Source: JBECKR01 sp040235415 (GTDB taxonomy: Bacteria; Acidobacteriota; Polarisedimenticolia; Polarisedimenticolales; Polarisedimenticolaceae). From it: DNA of 16,676 nucleotides. The notes beneath the pieces were generated by a model. That model worked only from the letters and a program-made list of their open reading frames with translations. It did no database searches and was not told the origin of the DNA. Location of the stretch: NCBI GenBank assembly GCA_040235415.1, contig JBECKR010000327.1, positions 1-16,676 of the forward strand, read 5' to 3'. The position numbers and the translations under genes are program-made. Below are positions 7,120-14,977 of the stretch, piece after piece; within the stretch, counting starts at the first letter, position 1; every line of letters starts with the position of its first letter.

Positions 7120-7335
7120 GGCTCGGTCCTCCTTCTCGTTCGGTCGGTCATCGCGGGGGGGGTGGCCCGCGAAGCCTACCGCCCACGCTCACCACCACCC
7201 TAGCCCCTATAGTGGACCTTCGTCCTCCACTCCGCCGCCCGTCGCGACGCCGCCCCGGCTGCGGTATAACGGACGGGCCCCTTGCCGCGGCGCGGCGAGG
7301 AGCGCGTCCTCACGGAATCGCGCGCGAGGTCGGGC
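7120..7335. other. Divergent intergenic region
   Basis: This 216-base gap separates the minus-strand zinc-ribbon gene from plus-strand gltB, so it should hold both promoters. It contains a hairpin with perfect 7-base arms, TCGCGGG (7151-7157) and CCCGCGA (7166-7172), including an eight-G run (7155-7162). If the minus-strand transcript starts upstream of it, this would fold in the leader of the zinc-ribbon gene. On the minus strand TATAGG (7211-7206) is a weak -10 candidate for that gene. I find no convincing operator, riboswitch or small gene. Confidence 0.5.
7265..7270 (+). promoter_or_regulatory. Candidate -10 element for gltB
   Basis: TATAAC matches the sigma-70 -10 consensus at five of six positions and stands out in a very GC-rich gap. 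Transcription would start near 7277, giving a leader of about 60 bases before the chosen ATG. No good -35 lies 17 bases upstream, so the promoter may need an activator or may not be real. Confidence 0.4.
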
Positions 7336-10300
7336 ATGCCGTCGCCGTCCCGGTTCCCGCTGGTCGATGCGACCCGGTTTCACGATGCCTGCGGGACCGG
7401 GTTCGTCGCCGAGGTGTCGGGGACGCCCGGCGACCGCGTCGTCGCGCTGGCGTTCCGGGCGCTCCGGAACCTCGCGCATCGCGGTGCGCGCGGCGCCGAC
7501 GACACGACCGGGGACGGCGCCGGTCTGCTGACCGACCTCCCCGCGGCGTTCTTCCGCAAGGTCGCCCGCCTCACGCCCGGCGGGCCGCCGCGCGACGGCG
7601 AGAGGCTGGCGGTCGCGATGACGTTCGCCTCCGCACGCGTCGAGGACGCGTTCGCCGGCGCGGTCGCGGTGGCTGCGTCCCGGGCCGGCTTGCGGTTGCT
7701 CGGGAAGCGCCGTGTCCCGGTCGATTCGTCCGTTCTCGGCGAGGTCGCGCGCGCCTCCTGCCCCGCGATCGGGCAGTTCCTGCTCGCCTGTCCCGAGGAC
7801 GGGTCGCTCGGAATCGAGCAGCGCTGCTTTCTCGCCCGTCGCTACCTCGAGCGCCGGTTCCCCCCGGACGGCGAGGCGTTCGTGTGCTCGCTGTCCTCGC
7901 GCACGGTGGTCTACAAGGGCCTGCTGACCCCGGAGCAGCTCGAGCGGTTCTACCCCGACCTGTCGGACCCCGACTTCCGGTGTCGCTTCGCCGTATTCCA
8001 CGACCGCTTCGCGACCAACACGCGTCCGACGTGGTCGATGGCCCAGCCGTTTCGCGTTCTGGCGCACAACGGAGAGATCAACACGATCAAGGGCAACCGG
8101 CTGTGGATGCGGACCCGCGAGGGCGAGTCGAGCGCCGGCCCCTGGCCGGACGGCCTCGACGCGCTCGGTCCCCTGGTCGCCGAGCGCGGGAGCGACTCGT
8201 TCAGCCTCGATAACGCCGTCGAGTTCGTGTCGCTGTCGGGGCGCGGGCCGCTGCACGCGCTCATGATGCTGATTCCCGAGCCGTACGCCGGCGACGCCGC
8301 CATGTCCGAGGCGCTCCGGAGCTTCTACGTCTACCACGAGAACCTCGTCGAGCCGTGGGACGGCCCGGCCGCGATCGTGTTCGCCGACGGCCGGTACGTC
8401 GGCGCCCGGCTCGACCGCAACGGCCTGCGTCCGCTGCGGTACACCCGGACGCGCGGCGGACTCGTGATCCTCGCGTCCGAGGCGGGGATCATCGACGTCG
8501 AGGACTCCGACCTCCTGCTCCACCACCACATGGCCTCGGGAGAGATCTTCGCGGTCGACCTCGAGGAAGGACGGGTCCTGGACGACGACGCGATCAAGAC
8601 GCGCGTGGCCGCGACCGCGCCGTACGAGTCGCTGCTGCGGGAGAACTTCCTCGTGATCCGCCGGGGCGACGCGGCCGAGGAGTTCGGGGCGTTCGCGCTC
8701 CCCGAGGGCGGGTTCGACGCGCGACTCCGGATCGCGCTCGGCTGGAGCCGCGAGGACCTCTCGCGTCTGGTGATTCCGATGGCGGAGAGCGGCCGAGAGC
8801 CTCTCGGCTCGATGGGGGACGACACCCCGCCCGCCGCGCTGTCGGCCGAGCCGCGCCGTCTGTACGACTTCTTCAAGCAGAGCTTCGCGCAGGTGACGAA
8901 TCCGCCGATCGATCCGATCCGGGAGGGATTCGTGACCTCGCTCCACAAGTACCTCGGGAGCGAGGACGACCTCCTCGCCGGCGAGCCGCGCTTCCGCGGG
9001 GCGATCCGGATCGAGAGCCCGGTGCTGTCGCCGCGCGACGTCCGCCTGCTCCTCGAGGCGCACGACACCTTCCCGCACCGCCGGATCGCCTGCCACGCGC
9101 CGCTCGGCTCCCCTCTCGACGCCCGACTCGAGGAGATCGACCTCGAGGCCGAAGCCGCGGCGCGCGACGGCGTGCGGCTCCTCATCCTGACCGACGAGGG
9201 CCTCTCCCCGGAGGTCCTGCCGGTGCCGACGGCGCTCGCCGTGGCCGCGGTGCACCATCACCTCGTGCGCCGGCGGCTGCGCAGCAGAGTGTCGCTGTTG
9301 TGCGCCGCCGGGGACGTCGTCGAGGATCACCACGTCGCCTGCCTCATCGCGATGGGAGCGAGCGCGGTCTACCCGTACATGGCGTACGAGCTCGTGCGCG
9401 AGGGCTTAGCCGAGCGTCCCGACTGGGTGGACGCGATGGCTCGGTACCGCTGGGCGCTCGAGAAGGGCCTGCTCAAGATCATGTCGAAGATGGGGGTCTC
9501 CACGAACAGCAGCTACCACGGCAGCATGCTGCTGCACGCCCTGGGGCTGTCCGACGAGGTTCTCGCGCGGTGGTTCCCGTCGATCGAGGGGCCGATCGGA
9601 GGGGTCGGTCTCGGCGAGGTCCGCGCGCGGCTCGAGCGGCTGCACGCCGCCGCGTTCGGCCCGGCCGGGCCGGGGCTCGAGGATCGCGGGATCTACCGCT
9701 TCCGGCGCGACGGCGAGCGTCACGGATTCGCGCCCGACGCGTTCCGCCGGATCCACAAGCTCGCGGCCGGGGAGCGCGCGGGGGCCGCCGCGCCCTCGGG
9801 TGCGGTCTACCTCCGCGATCTGTTCGCGCTCGCGCCCGCGGAGGCGGTGCCGCTCGCGGAGGTCGAGCCGGCGCGCGACGTCCTGAAGCGGTTCGGGTCG
9901 GGCGGCGTCTCGTTCGGCGCCATCTCGGACGCGGCGCACCGGGCGCTGGCTCGCGGGCTCGCGATCGTGGGCGGCCGCAGCAACAGCGGCGAAGGCGGCG
10001 AGTCTCCGGACCGCTTCGCCCACGGCAACCCGGACCGTACGGCGAGCTGTTGGGTCAAGCAGGTCGCGAGCGCGCGTTTCGGGGTCTCGACCGACTACCT
10101 CGCCGCGGCCCGCGAGATCCAGATCAAGATGGCGCAGGGCTCCAAGCCCGGCGAGGGCGGGCAGCTCCCGGGCTTCAAGGTGACGCTCCGGATCGCGGCC
10201 GCGCGCTCCGCGACGCCGGGGGTGCCGCTGATCTCGCCTCCGCCGCACCACGACATCTACAGCATCGAGGACCTCGCCCAGCTTGTCCACGACCTGCGCG

Positions 10301-11796
10301 CGGTGAATCCGCGGGCGGCGGTCTCGGTGAAGCTCGTGTCGCAGCCCGGAGTCGGCGTCGTGGCGTGCGGCGTCGCGAAGGCCGGGGCCGACGTCGTCCT
10401 GATCTCGGGCGGCGACGGCGGGACCGGGGCGAGCCCGCTCGGATCCATCAAGCACGCCGGTCTGCCCTGGGAGATCGGCCTCGCGGAGGCGCACCAGGCG
10501 CTGACCGCGAACGGCCTTCGCGAGCGGGTCGTCGTTCGAGTGGACGGCGGCCTGAAATCCGGGCGGGACGTCGTCGTCGCGGCCCTTCTCGGCGCGGAGC
10601 AGTTCGACTTCGGGACCGCGGCGCTCGTCGCGCTGGGCTGCGTGATGGCGCGGCAGTGCCACCTGAACACCTGCCCGGTCGGGATCGCGACCCAGGACGA
10701 GGCCCTCGAGCGCAAGCTCCGCGGGACTCCGGAGGACGTCGCACGGTTCCTGGCGGCCGTCGCCGAGGAGGTCCGGGAGGATCTCGCCGCGCTCGGCGTT
10801 CGCACGCTCGGCGAGGCGGTCGGGCGGAGCGGCCTGCTGCGGATCGAGCCGACCCACGAGTCGCGCGTCCGGGACCTGGGCCTCGACCTGTCGCGCCTGC
10901 TGAACCCGCAGGCGGGAGACGGGCTGCCGCTGGCGCGCCGCGACGCGCCGCAGCGGCGTCCGCCGCCGAGGACGCTCGACGACGAGGTGCTCTCGGAGGT
11001 GCGTCCCGCGCTGCTGACCCACGGGACGGTCGTGGCGCATCGCGCCGTCACCACGCGCCACCGCGCGGTCGGCGCCCGCCTCGCCGGCGAGATCGCGTTC
11101 CTGTACGGTCGCGGGAGCTTCCACGGCAACATCCAGCTGCGCCTGCGGGGAAGCGCGGGGCAGAGCTTCGGGGCGTTCCTGACCGAGGGGCTCGAGCTGC
11201 GGCTCCGGGGCGTGGCGAACGACCACGTCGGCAAAGGCATGAGCGGCGGACTCGTGACCGTGAGGTTCCCGCGCGCCATTCGCGAGCGCGGCGCGGGGCT
11301 GACGATCATCGGGAACGTCGCGCTGTACGGCGCGACCGGCGGCGTCCTGCTGGTGGCGGGGCGCGCCGGAGAGCGGTTCGCGGTGCGCAACAGCGGGGCG
11401 ACGGCGGTGGTGGAAGGCGTCGGGAACCACGGCTGCGAGTACATGACGCGCGGCACGGTCGTGGTGCTGGGCGAGATCGGACGCAACTTCGGCGCCGGGA
11501 TGACCGGCGGCGTCGCGTTCGTGCTGGGCGCTCCCGAGACGCTGCTGCCGCGTCTGAACCTCGATTTCGTCCGCGCGGAGCTGCCGACCGCCGGGGATCA
11601 GAGCTTGCTTCTGCGCCTCCTACGGCGCCATCTGTTCCACACCGGATCCGTCCTGGCCCGCGGACTGATCGCGGAATGGAGCGACGCGCGCTCCAGTTTC
11701 GTCAAGATCGTGCCGCTGGCGCTCGACAGCCTCGACTTCGAGGCGATCTACGATCGCCACGTCGCGGAGCGCATGGCCGTCCTCCTCGGCGAGTGA
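7336..11796 (+). CDS. gltB: Glutamate synthase large subunit (GltB-type)
   Basis: This protein makes two glutamates from glutamine and 2-oxoglutarate, the second half of cytoplasmic ammonia assimilation. At 1486 residues it matches GltB length and has all four domains. The N-terminal amidotransferase follows the nucleophile Cys19 in FHDACGTGF and contains RFATNTRPTWSMAQPFR and AHNGEINTIKGNR. The central domain contains SMGDDTPPAALS and QVTNPPIDPIREG. The FMN domain contains SNSGEGGE, KPGEGGQLPG and SPPPHHDIYSIEDLAQL. The C-terminal beta-helix contains GNVALYGATGGVLLVAGRAGERFAVRNSG. Cys1102, Cys1108 and Cys1113 (QCHLNTCPVGIATQ) would bind the 3Fe-4S cluster. I prefer ATG 7336, with GAGG upstream, to the TTG at 7282; it leaves an 18-residue propeptide. 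The stretch between SPDRF and KQVASARFGV is only about 13 residues, so the roughly 30-residue ferredoxin loop is absent. No gltD is adjacent. Confidence 0.96.
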   Translation: MPSPSRFPLVDATRFHDACGTGFVAEVSGTPGDRVVALAFRALRNLAHRGARGADDTTGDGAGLLTDLPAAFFRKVARLTPGGPPRDGERLAVAMTFASARVEDAFAGAVAVAASRAGLRLLGKRRVPVDSSVLGEVARASCPAIGQFLLACPEDGSLGIEQRCFLARRYLERRFPPDGEAFVCSLSSRTVVYKGLLTPEQLERFYPDLSDPDFRCRFAVFHDRFATNTRPTWSMAQPFRVLAHNGEINTIKGNRLWMRTREGESSAGPWPDGLDALGPLVAERGSDSFSLDNAVEFVSLSGRGPLHALMMLIPEPYAGDAAMSEALRSFYVYHENLVEPWDGPAAIVFADGRYVGARLDRNGLRPLRYTRTRGGLVILASEAGIIDVEDSDLLLHHHMASGEIFAVDLEEGRVLDDDAIKTRVAATAPYESLLRENFLVIRRGDAAEEFGAFALPEGGFDARLRIALGWSREDLSRLVIPMAESGREPLGSMGDDTPPAALSAEPRRLYDFFKQSFAQVTNPPIDPIREGFVTSLHKYLGSEDDLLAGEPRFRGAIRIESPVLSPRDVRLLLEAHDTFPHRRIACHAPLGSPLDARLEEIDLEAEAAARDGVRLLILTDEGLSPEVLPVPTALAVAAVHHHLVRRRLRSRVSLLCAAGDVVEDHHVACLIAMGASAVYPYMAYELVREGLAERPDWVDAMARYRWALEKGLLKIMSKMGVSTNSSYHGSMLLHALGLSDEVLARWFPSIEGPIGGVGLGEVRARLERLHAAAFGPAGPGLEDRGIYRFRRDGERHGFAPDAFRRIHKLAAGERAGAAAPSGAVYLRDLFALAPAEAVPLAEVEPARDVLKRFGSGGVSFGAISDAAHRALARGLAIVGGRSNSGEGGESPDRFAHGNPDRTASCWVKQVASARFGVSTDYLAAAREIQIKMAQGSKPGEGGQLPGFKVTLRIAAARSATPGVPLISPPPHHDIYSIEDLAQLVHDLRAVNPRAAVSVKLVSQPGVGVVACGVAKAGADVVLISGGDGGTGASPLGSIKHAGLPWEIGLAEAHQALTANGLRERVVVRVDGGLKSGRDVVVAALLGAEQFDFGTAALVALGCVMARQCHLNTCPVGIATQDEALERKLRGTPEDVARFLAAVAEEVREDLAALGVRTLGEAVGRSGLLRIEPTHESRVRDLGLDLSRLLNPQAGDGLPLARRDAPQRRPPPRTLDDEVLSEVRPALLTHGTVVAHRAVTTRHRAVGARLAGEIAFLYGRGSFHGNIQLRLRGSAGQSFGAFLTEGLELRLRGVANDHVGKGMSGGLVTVRFPRAIRERGAGLTIIGNVALYGATGGVLLVAGRAGERFAVRNSGATAVVEGVGNHGCEYMTRGTVVVLGEIGRNFGAGMTGGVAFVLGAPETLLPRLNLDFVRAELPTAGDQSLLLRLLRRHLFHTGSVLARGLIAEWSDARSSFVKIVPLALDSLDFEAIYDRHVAERMAVLLGE

Positions 11797-11802
11797 CGCC
11801 AC

Positions 11803-11835
11803 ATGTAAGAACGGTGTCGGACACCGTTTCTACAT
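11803..11835. repeat. Palindromic repeat copy 1, likely bidirectional terminator
   Basis: The arms are ATGTAAGAACGGTGTC (11803-11818) and GACACCGTTTCTACAT (11820-11835), around a single central G. Fourteen of 16 positions pair. It lies between the convergent gltB stop and the stop of the nuclease-family gene, which it touches. The core GGTGTC/GACACC stem is flanked by an A-rich and a T-rich tract, so either transcript could end here. A second copy lies at 13097-13125; the two share the core, CCACATG on the left and ACATCAGC on the right. Shared flanks suggest a dispersed element rather than chance terminators, perhaps a REP-like palindrome of the kind mobilised by RAYT transposases; no such gene is in the window. 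Confidence 0.85.
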
Positions 11836-12962
11836 CAGCGTCGGCGTCCGTGGGGCGGCTTCGTCCAGGGCACGTGGATCTGCGCCGAGAGGCCCGCGTG
11901 ATCGGAGGGCCACAAACCCGACGCGGTGCGGTCCGCGGGCTCGTTCCCGACGAGGCGGATCGCGGTCGGCCCGACGAATCCGGCGTCGTCCCGCACGAAG
12001 ACGTAGTCGATTCGTTCGTCGAGCAGCGAGACCGGGTTCGACAGGTCCTCCTCCTGGCAGCACGTGAAGCCGGGGTCCGGAAGCCCGCGGTGCAGAGTCC
12101 ACAGATCGACGAAACCCGACGCGACGAACTGGGCGTACGGCGGGACGAGAGGCGGCGAGACCGGGTCGGACGGCGACGCGTTCAGGTCGCCGACGAGGAT
12201 CACCGGCAGCGTCTCGCCGGACAGCGTCGCGATGAGCTCCTGCGCCTGCGCCGCCTGGATGAACGGCACCATCGGACCGAGGTCGGCTCCGCGGGTCTCG
12301 AGATGGGTGCTGACGACACGATACGCGCGCCCCCGCACCTCGACGTCTGCCGCGACGAACCCGCGGAGGAACTCGACGAACGCGTACGGCGGATCGCCGA
12401 CCGGAACCTCGAGGTTCACGGAGTAATGCGTTCCGGCGGCGTCCGCGAACGCGACGTCGTCGCGAACCAGCAGCGCCTCGCCGTCGATCACCCGGACCAG
12501 CCCCAATCCGGTCGGCGTCGCGATCGGAAGCTCGACGTCGGCGTTCTCGATGTGCGCCGCCACGACGTAGTGCGCATCGCGCTCCTCGAGCGCCGCGAGG
12601 AGCACGGCCAGGAAGTCGGTGACCTCGAGCTCGGGCGGCTCGCCGGGCGAGAGCCGCGTGATCTCGTAGACCTCCTGCAAACCGACCACCTCGGGGCCGA
12701 ACTCGGCGACCTCCGCGGCGATCGCGTCCGCGCGCTCGGCGAAGCGCGTCGACCGGAACACGTCGTACAGCTCCGCGACGACGAACGGCAGCTCCTCGGG
12801 CGTCCGCGCCTCGCCGATTCGGAAGACGTCGACGCCGACGTACAGGTTCTGCGTCATGACGCGGACGGGAGCCGCGTACCGCAGGCGCCCGTCGCCGCCG
12901 GCGGCGAGCGCGAGCGAGCAAGCGGACAGCGATACCAGCGCGAACCGGACGAACCGTCTCAT
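11835..12962 (-). CDS. Secreted endonuclease/exonuclease/phosphatase-family protein
   Basis: This 375-residue protein belongs to the metal-dependent endonuclease/exonuclease/phosphatase superfamily, which cuts phosphodiester or phosphate-ester bonds in nucleic acids, phosphoinositides or sphingomyelin. The full catalytic set is visible: TQNLYVG (Asn39), LQEVYE (Glu97), STHLET (His220), GDLNASP (Asp259, Asn261), ERIDYVFV (Asp319) and WPSDHAGL (Asp354, His355). A basic then hydrophobic N-terminus marks export. LSAC at residues 12-15 fits a lipobox, so it may be a lipoprotein, though the leader would be short; cleavage after ALA is the alternative. The ATG has GAGGAGG about six bases upstream. 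The gene is convergent with gltB, and its stop codon falls at the edge of palindromic repeat copy 1. The CCQEEDL segment near residue 301 resembles exported family members as I recall them. Substrate cannot be told from sequence. Confidence 0.87.
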   Translation of the reverse strand: MRRFVRFALVSLSACSLALAAGGDGRLRYAAPVRVMTQNLYVGVDVFRIGEARTPEELPFVVAELYDVFRSTRFAERADAIAAEVAEFGPEVVGLQEVYEITRLSPGEPPELEVTDFLAVLLAALEERDAHYVVAAHIENADVELPIATPTGLGLVRVIDGEALLVRDDVAFADAAGTHYSVNLEVPVGDPPYAFVEFLRGFVAADVEVRGRAYRVVSTHLETRGADLGPMVPFIQAAQAQELIATLSGETLPVILVGDLNASPSDPVSPPLVPPYAQFVASGFVDLWTLHRGLPDPGFTCCQEEDLSNPVSLLDERIDYVFVRDDAGFVGPTAIRLVGNEPADRTASGLWPSDHAGLSAQIHVPWTKPPHGRRR

Positions 12963-13096
12963 GGCCTCCTCCTCGAAGTATCTGAGTCGATGCCGTACGC
13001 AGACTGAGGCGGGCGGTCAACCGCCGAGTCGCCGGGATCGCGGAGCGTGCCCGTCCCGGTTCCCGGCCACGTCGTCGCGGCCGGACCACATGCACC
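12963..13096. other. Leader region of the nuclease-family gene with a small dyad
   Basis: A perfect GGCGGT/ACCGCC dyad lies at 13012-13025. On the minus strand it contains TTGACC (13020-13015), a possible -35, but the sequence 17 bases on (TACGGC) is a poor -10. The dyad could be an operator or a chance GC-rich hairpin. I see no small gene here. Confidence 0.3.
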
Positions 13097-13125
13097 GTAA
13101 AAACGGTGTCTGACACCGTTTTTAC
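13097..13125. repeat. Palindromic repeat copy 2, likely bidirectional terminator
   Basis: Perfect 14-base arms, GTAAAAACGGTGTC (13097-13110) and GACACCGTTTTTAC (13112-13125), flank a single T. The A5 and T5 tracts beside the GC stem give a good intrinsic terminator on either strand. On the minus strand it supplies the TAA stop of the MbfA-like gene. It matches copy 1 in the core and in both flanks (CCACATG at 13086-13092, ACATCAGC at 13124-13131), with about four to five extra bases (CACCG) between the left flank and the palindrome. It separates the MbfA-like gene from the downstream nuclease-family gene. Confidence 0.87.
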
Positions 13126-14249
13126 ATCAGCCAACGGACGAGGAGGTCGCCGACGGCGTAGCCGAGGGCGGCGATGCCGAGCCCGACGACGAACATGTCG
13201 AGCCCGCTGCGGAACAGGCCCCGGCCCGTGAACAGGCTGCGGGCGCCCCCGACCGCGAAGTGGAACGCCATCGCGAGCCCGAACGACGCCCACACGGCTC
13301 CACGCCCCGACAGGACCAGGAACGGGGCGACCGGGATGATCGCGCCGACCGCGGTCGCCAGCCCGGTGATCCAGCCCTCCCTCAGCGGCGTCGTGTGCGG
13401 TTCCCCGATGCCGAGCTCCTCGCGTACCTGCTCCTCGAGCGCGTCCTGCGGCGAGGCCATGATCTCGCTCGCGAGCGCGCGGGCGCGTGCGGCATCGAAC
13501 CCCTTGGCCTCGTAGATCAGCGCGAGCTCCTCCTCTTCGAGCTCGGGCATCAGCCGGATCTCGTCGCGCTCCATCGCGATCTCGTGGGCGTAGACCTCCT
13601 GCTCGCTCTTCGCCGCGAGGAACCCCGACGAGCCCATCGACAGCGCGTCGGCGAGCGCGCCGGCGATCCCGGTGACCACGATGACGTGCGGATCGACCGC
13701 CGCCCCGACCACTCCCGCCACGAGCCCGAAGTTCGCCGTCAGCCCGTCGTTGAATCCGTAGACGACGTTGCGCACGAACCCGCCCGAGGACGCGCGATGC
13801 CACGGCTCGCCCGACGACGACGCCAGCTTCGCGAGCGCCTCGGCGTGCTGCGCCGATTCGCGGGCCAGGCGCAGCGTCGCGCTGCGCGCGTTCTCGGTCT
13901 CGGCCTCGCGGTGCATCGCGAGGTACCGCCGAACCTCCTCGCCCTCCTCGCGCAGCAGAACCCCGAGAAGCACCCCGCCGCCGACCCGCCGTCCGACCGC
14001 CGCCAGCAGCCTCGCCTTGACCGTCGGCCGCGGCACCGCGAGATTCGAGCCCTCGGCGGCGAGGAGCGTCCGCCAGAGCTCGATGTGGCGGTGCTCGACC
14101 TTCGCGAGCCGGGCGTAGAGGTCGCGCCGTGCGTCGTCGCGCTCGGCCTCCGCGAGCCGCTCGTACAGGAATGCGGCGTCGACCTCCTCGCGCCACTGCC
14201 GCCGCCACGCCGCGAGGGTCTCGGGGTCGGGTCGCCTCGGTCCGGACAC
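13122..14249 (-). CDS. mbfA: MbfA-like rubrerythrin/VIT1 fusion, predicted iron exporter
   Basis: This 375-residue protein joins a ferritin-like (rubrerythrin) domain to a VIT1/CCC1 membrane transporter, the layout of MbfA, an inner-membrane iron exporter that protects rhizobia and Agrobacterium from iron and peroxide stress. Residues 15-145 carry the di-iron ligand pattern: Glu22 or Glu29, Glu52-xx-His55 (EHRH), REEGEE near 100-105, and ESAQH (Glu131, His135). From about 157 the VIT1 part begins with VRNVVYGFNDGLTANFGLVAG. It continues through ADALSMGSSGFLA, a charged metal-binding stretch with AHEIAMERDEI and ELEEEELALIY (221-246), and closing hydrophobic helices such as FLVLSGRGAVW and FVVGLGIAALGYAVG. 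The GTG start has GGAGGAGG about eight bases upstream. The last codon and TAA stop lie in palindromic repeat copy 2. Iron is the expected substrate; manganese is an alternative for VIT1 relatives. Confidence 0.9.
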   Translation of the reverse strand: MSGPRRPDPETLAAWRRQWREEVDAAFLYERLAEAERDDARRDLYARLAKVEHRHIELWRTLLAAEGSNLAVPRPTVKARLLAAVGRRVGGGVLLGVLLREEGEEVRRYLAMHREAETENARSATLRLARESAQHAEALAKLASSSGEPWHRASSGGFVRNVVYGFNDGLTANFGLVAGVVGAAVDPHVIVVTGIAGALADALSMGSSGFLAAKSEQEVYAHEIAMERDEIRLMPELEEEELALIYEAKGFDAARARALASEIMASPQDALEEQVREELGIGEPHTTPLREGWITGLATAVGAIIPVAPFLVLSGRGAVWASFGLAMAFHFAVGGARSLFTGRGLFRSGLDMFVVGLGIAALGYAVGDLLVRWLM

Positions 14250-14305
14250 GCGCTCGCCCTCCTCCGGAAGCGCCCGAATCGTAGCAGCCGGCGGCCGGGC
14301 CGGCG

Positions 14306-14977
14306 CTACCGCCGGACCGCGCCGAGCAGCACGCGCGGGACCGGCGACTCGAAGCGCATGCGCTCGCCGGTGCCCGGGTGGGTGAGCTCGAGCGCCGCGG
14401 CGTGGAGGGCGAGACGCCGGCCGGGACCCGGCCGGCCGTCGCCGTAGCGCCGGTCGCCCAGGATCGGGTACCCGGCGTGCGCGAGATGCACGCGGATCTG
14501 GTGCTTGCGGCCGGTGTCGAGCGCGATCTCGAGGAGGGTCGCCCCGCAGCCTCGACGCAGCACGCGAACGCGCGTCACGGCGAGCTTTCCCAGCCTCGGG
14601 TCCGGGGTCACGTAGACGTTGAGAGCCCGGTTCTCGGCGAGGTACGACCGCAGGACGTCCTCGTCGCTCGGATACGTCCCGGCGACGACCGCGACGTACC
14701 TCCGGCCCGCCGAGTGGTCCGCGAACTGCGCCTGGAGCGCCCGTTTCGCGCCCTCGTGCTTCGCGGCGGCGACGAGGCCCGAGGCGTCGCGATCGAGGCG
14801 GTGCACGACGAACACGCGGCCGCCGCGACGGGTACGGCGCTCGCGCTCGTAGAGCACGTGGTACAGCGTCCGGACGCGCTCGGAGGCGGTCGCGATCGTG
14901 AGCATCCCGGCGGGCTTGTCGGCGACCACGACGTCGGCGTCGTCGTACACGATCCGGACGCCGGGGCCGCGCGTCAC
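14306..14977 (-). CDS. RluA-family RNA pseudouridine synthase
   Basis: This enzyme converts chosen uridines in rRNA or tRNA to pseudouridine. The 223-residue catalytic domain shows DKPAGMLT (20-27), HRLDRDASGL (59-68, catalytic Asp62), GRKHQIRVHLAHAGYPILGD (156-175) and LHAAALELTHP (191-201). There is no S4 RNA-binding domain at the N-terminus, so it resembles short members such as RluA, TruC or RluE-like proteins rather than RluC/RluD, and the target uridine cannot be named. The GTG start overlaps the stop of the preceding TPR gene (GTGA), which suggests translational coupling. It ends 56 bases before the MbfA-like gene on the same strand. Confidence 0.92.
   Translation of the reverse strand: MTRGPGVRIVYDDADVVVADKPAGMLTIATASERVRTLYHVLYERERRTRRGGRVFVVHRLDRDASGLVAAAKHEGAKRALQAQFADHSAGRRYVAVVAGTYPSDEDVLRSYLAENRALNVYVTPDPRLGKLAVTRVRVLRRGCGATLLEIALDTGRKHQIRVHLAHAGYPILGDRRYGDGRPGPGRRLALHAAALELTHPGTGERMRFESPVPRVLLGAVRR

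Noticed and set aside
7282..7335. TTG start for gltB at 7282
   Set aside because: It has no good ribosome-binding site and lies about five bases from the predicted transcription start; the ATG at 7336 is better placed.
7207..11430. Two long minus-strand open frames (7207-9333 and 9406-11430) opposite gltB
   Set aside because: The plus strand encodes a continuous, full-length GltB with every motif in place; the antisense translations are low-complexity and charged.
8355..13007. 1550-codon plus-strand open frame overlapping gltB and the nuclease-family gene
   Set aside because: It is the second frame of gltB running into the antisense of the next gene; the translation is dominated by Arg, Gly, Pro and Ala and matches no family.
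14278..14308. CCGGCGG/CCGCCGG dyad after the pseudouridine synthase gene
   Set aside because: GC-rich dyads are common by chance here, and there is no T-tract to make it a terminator.
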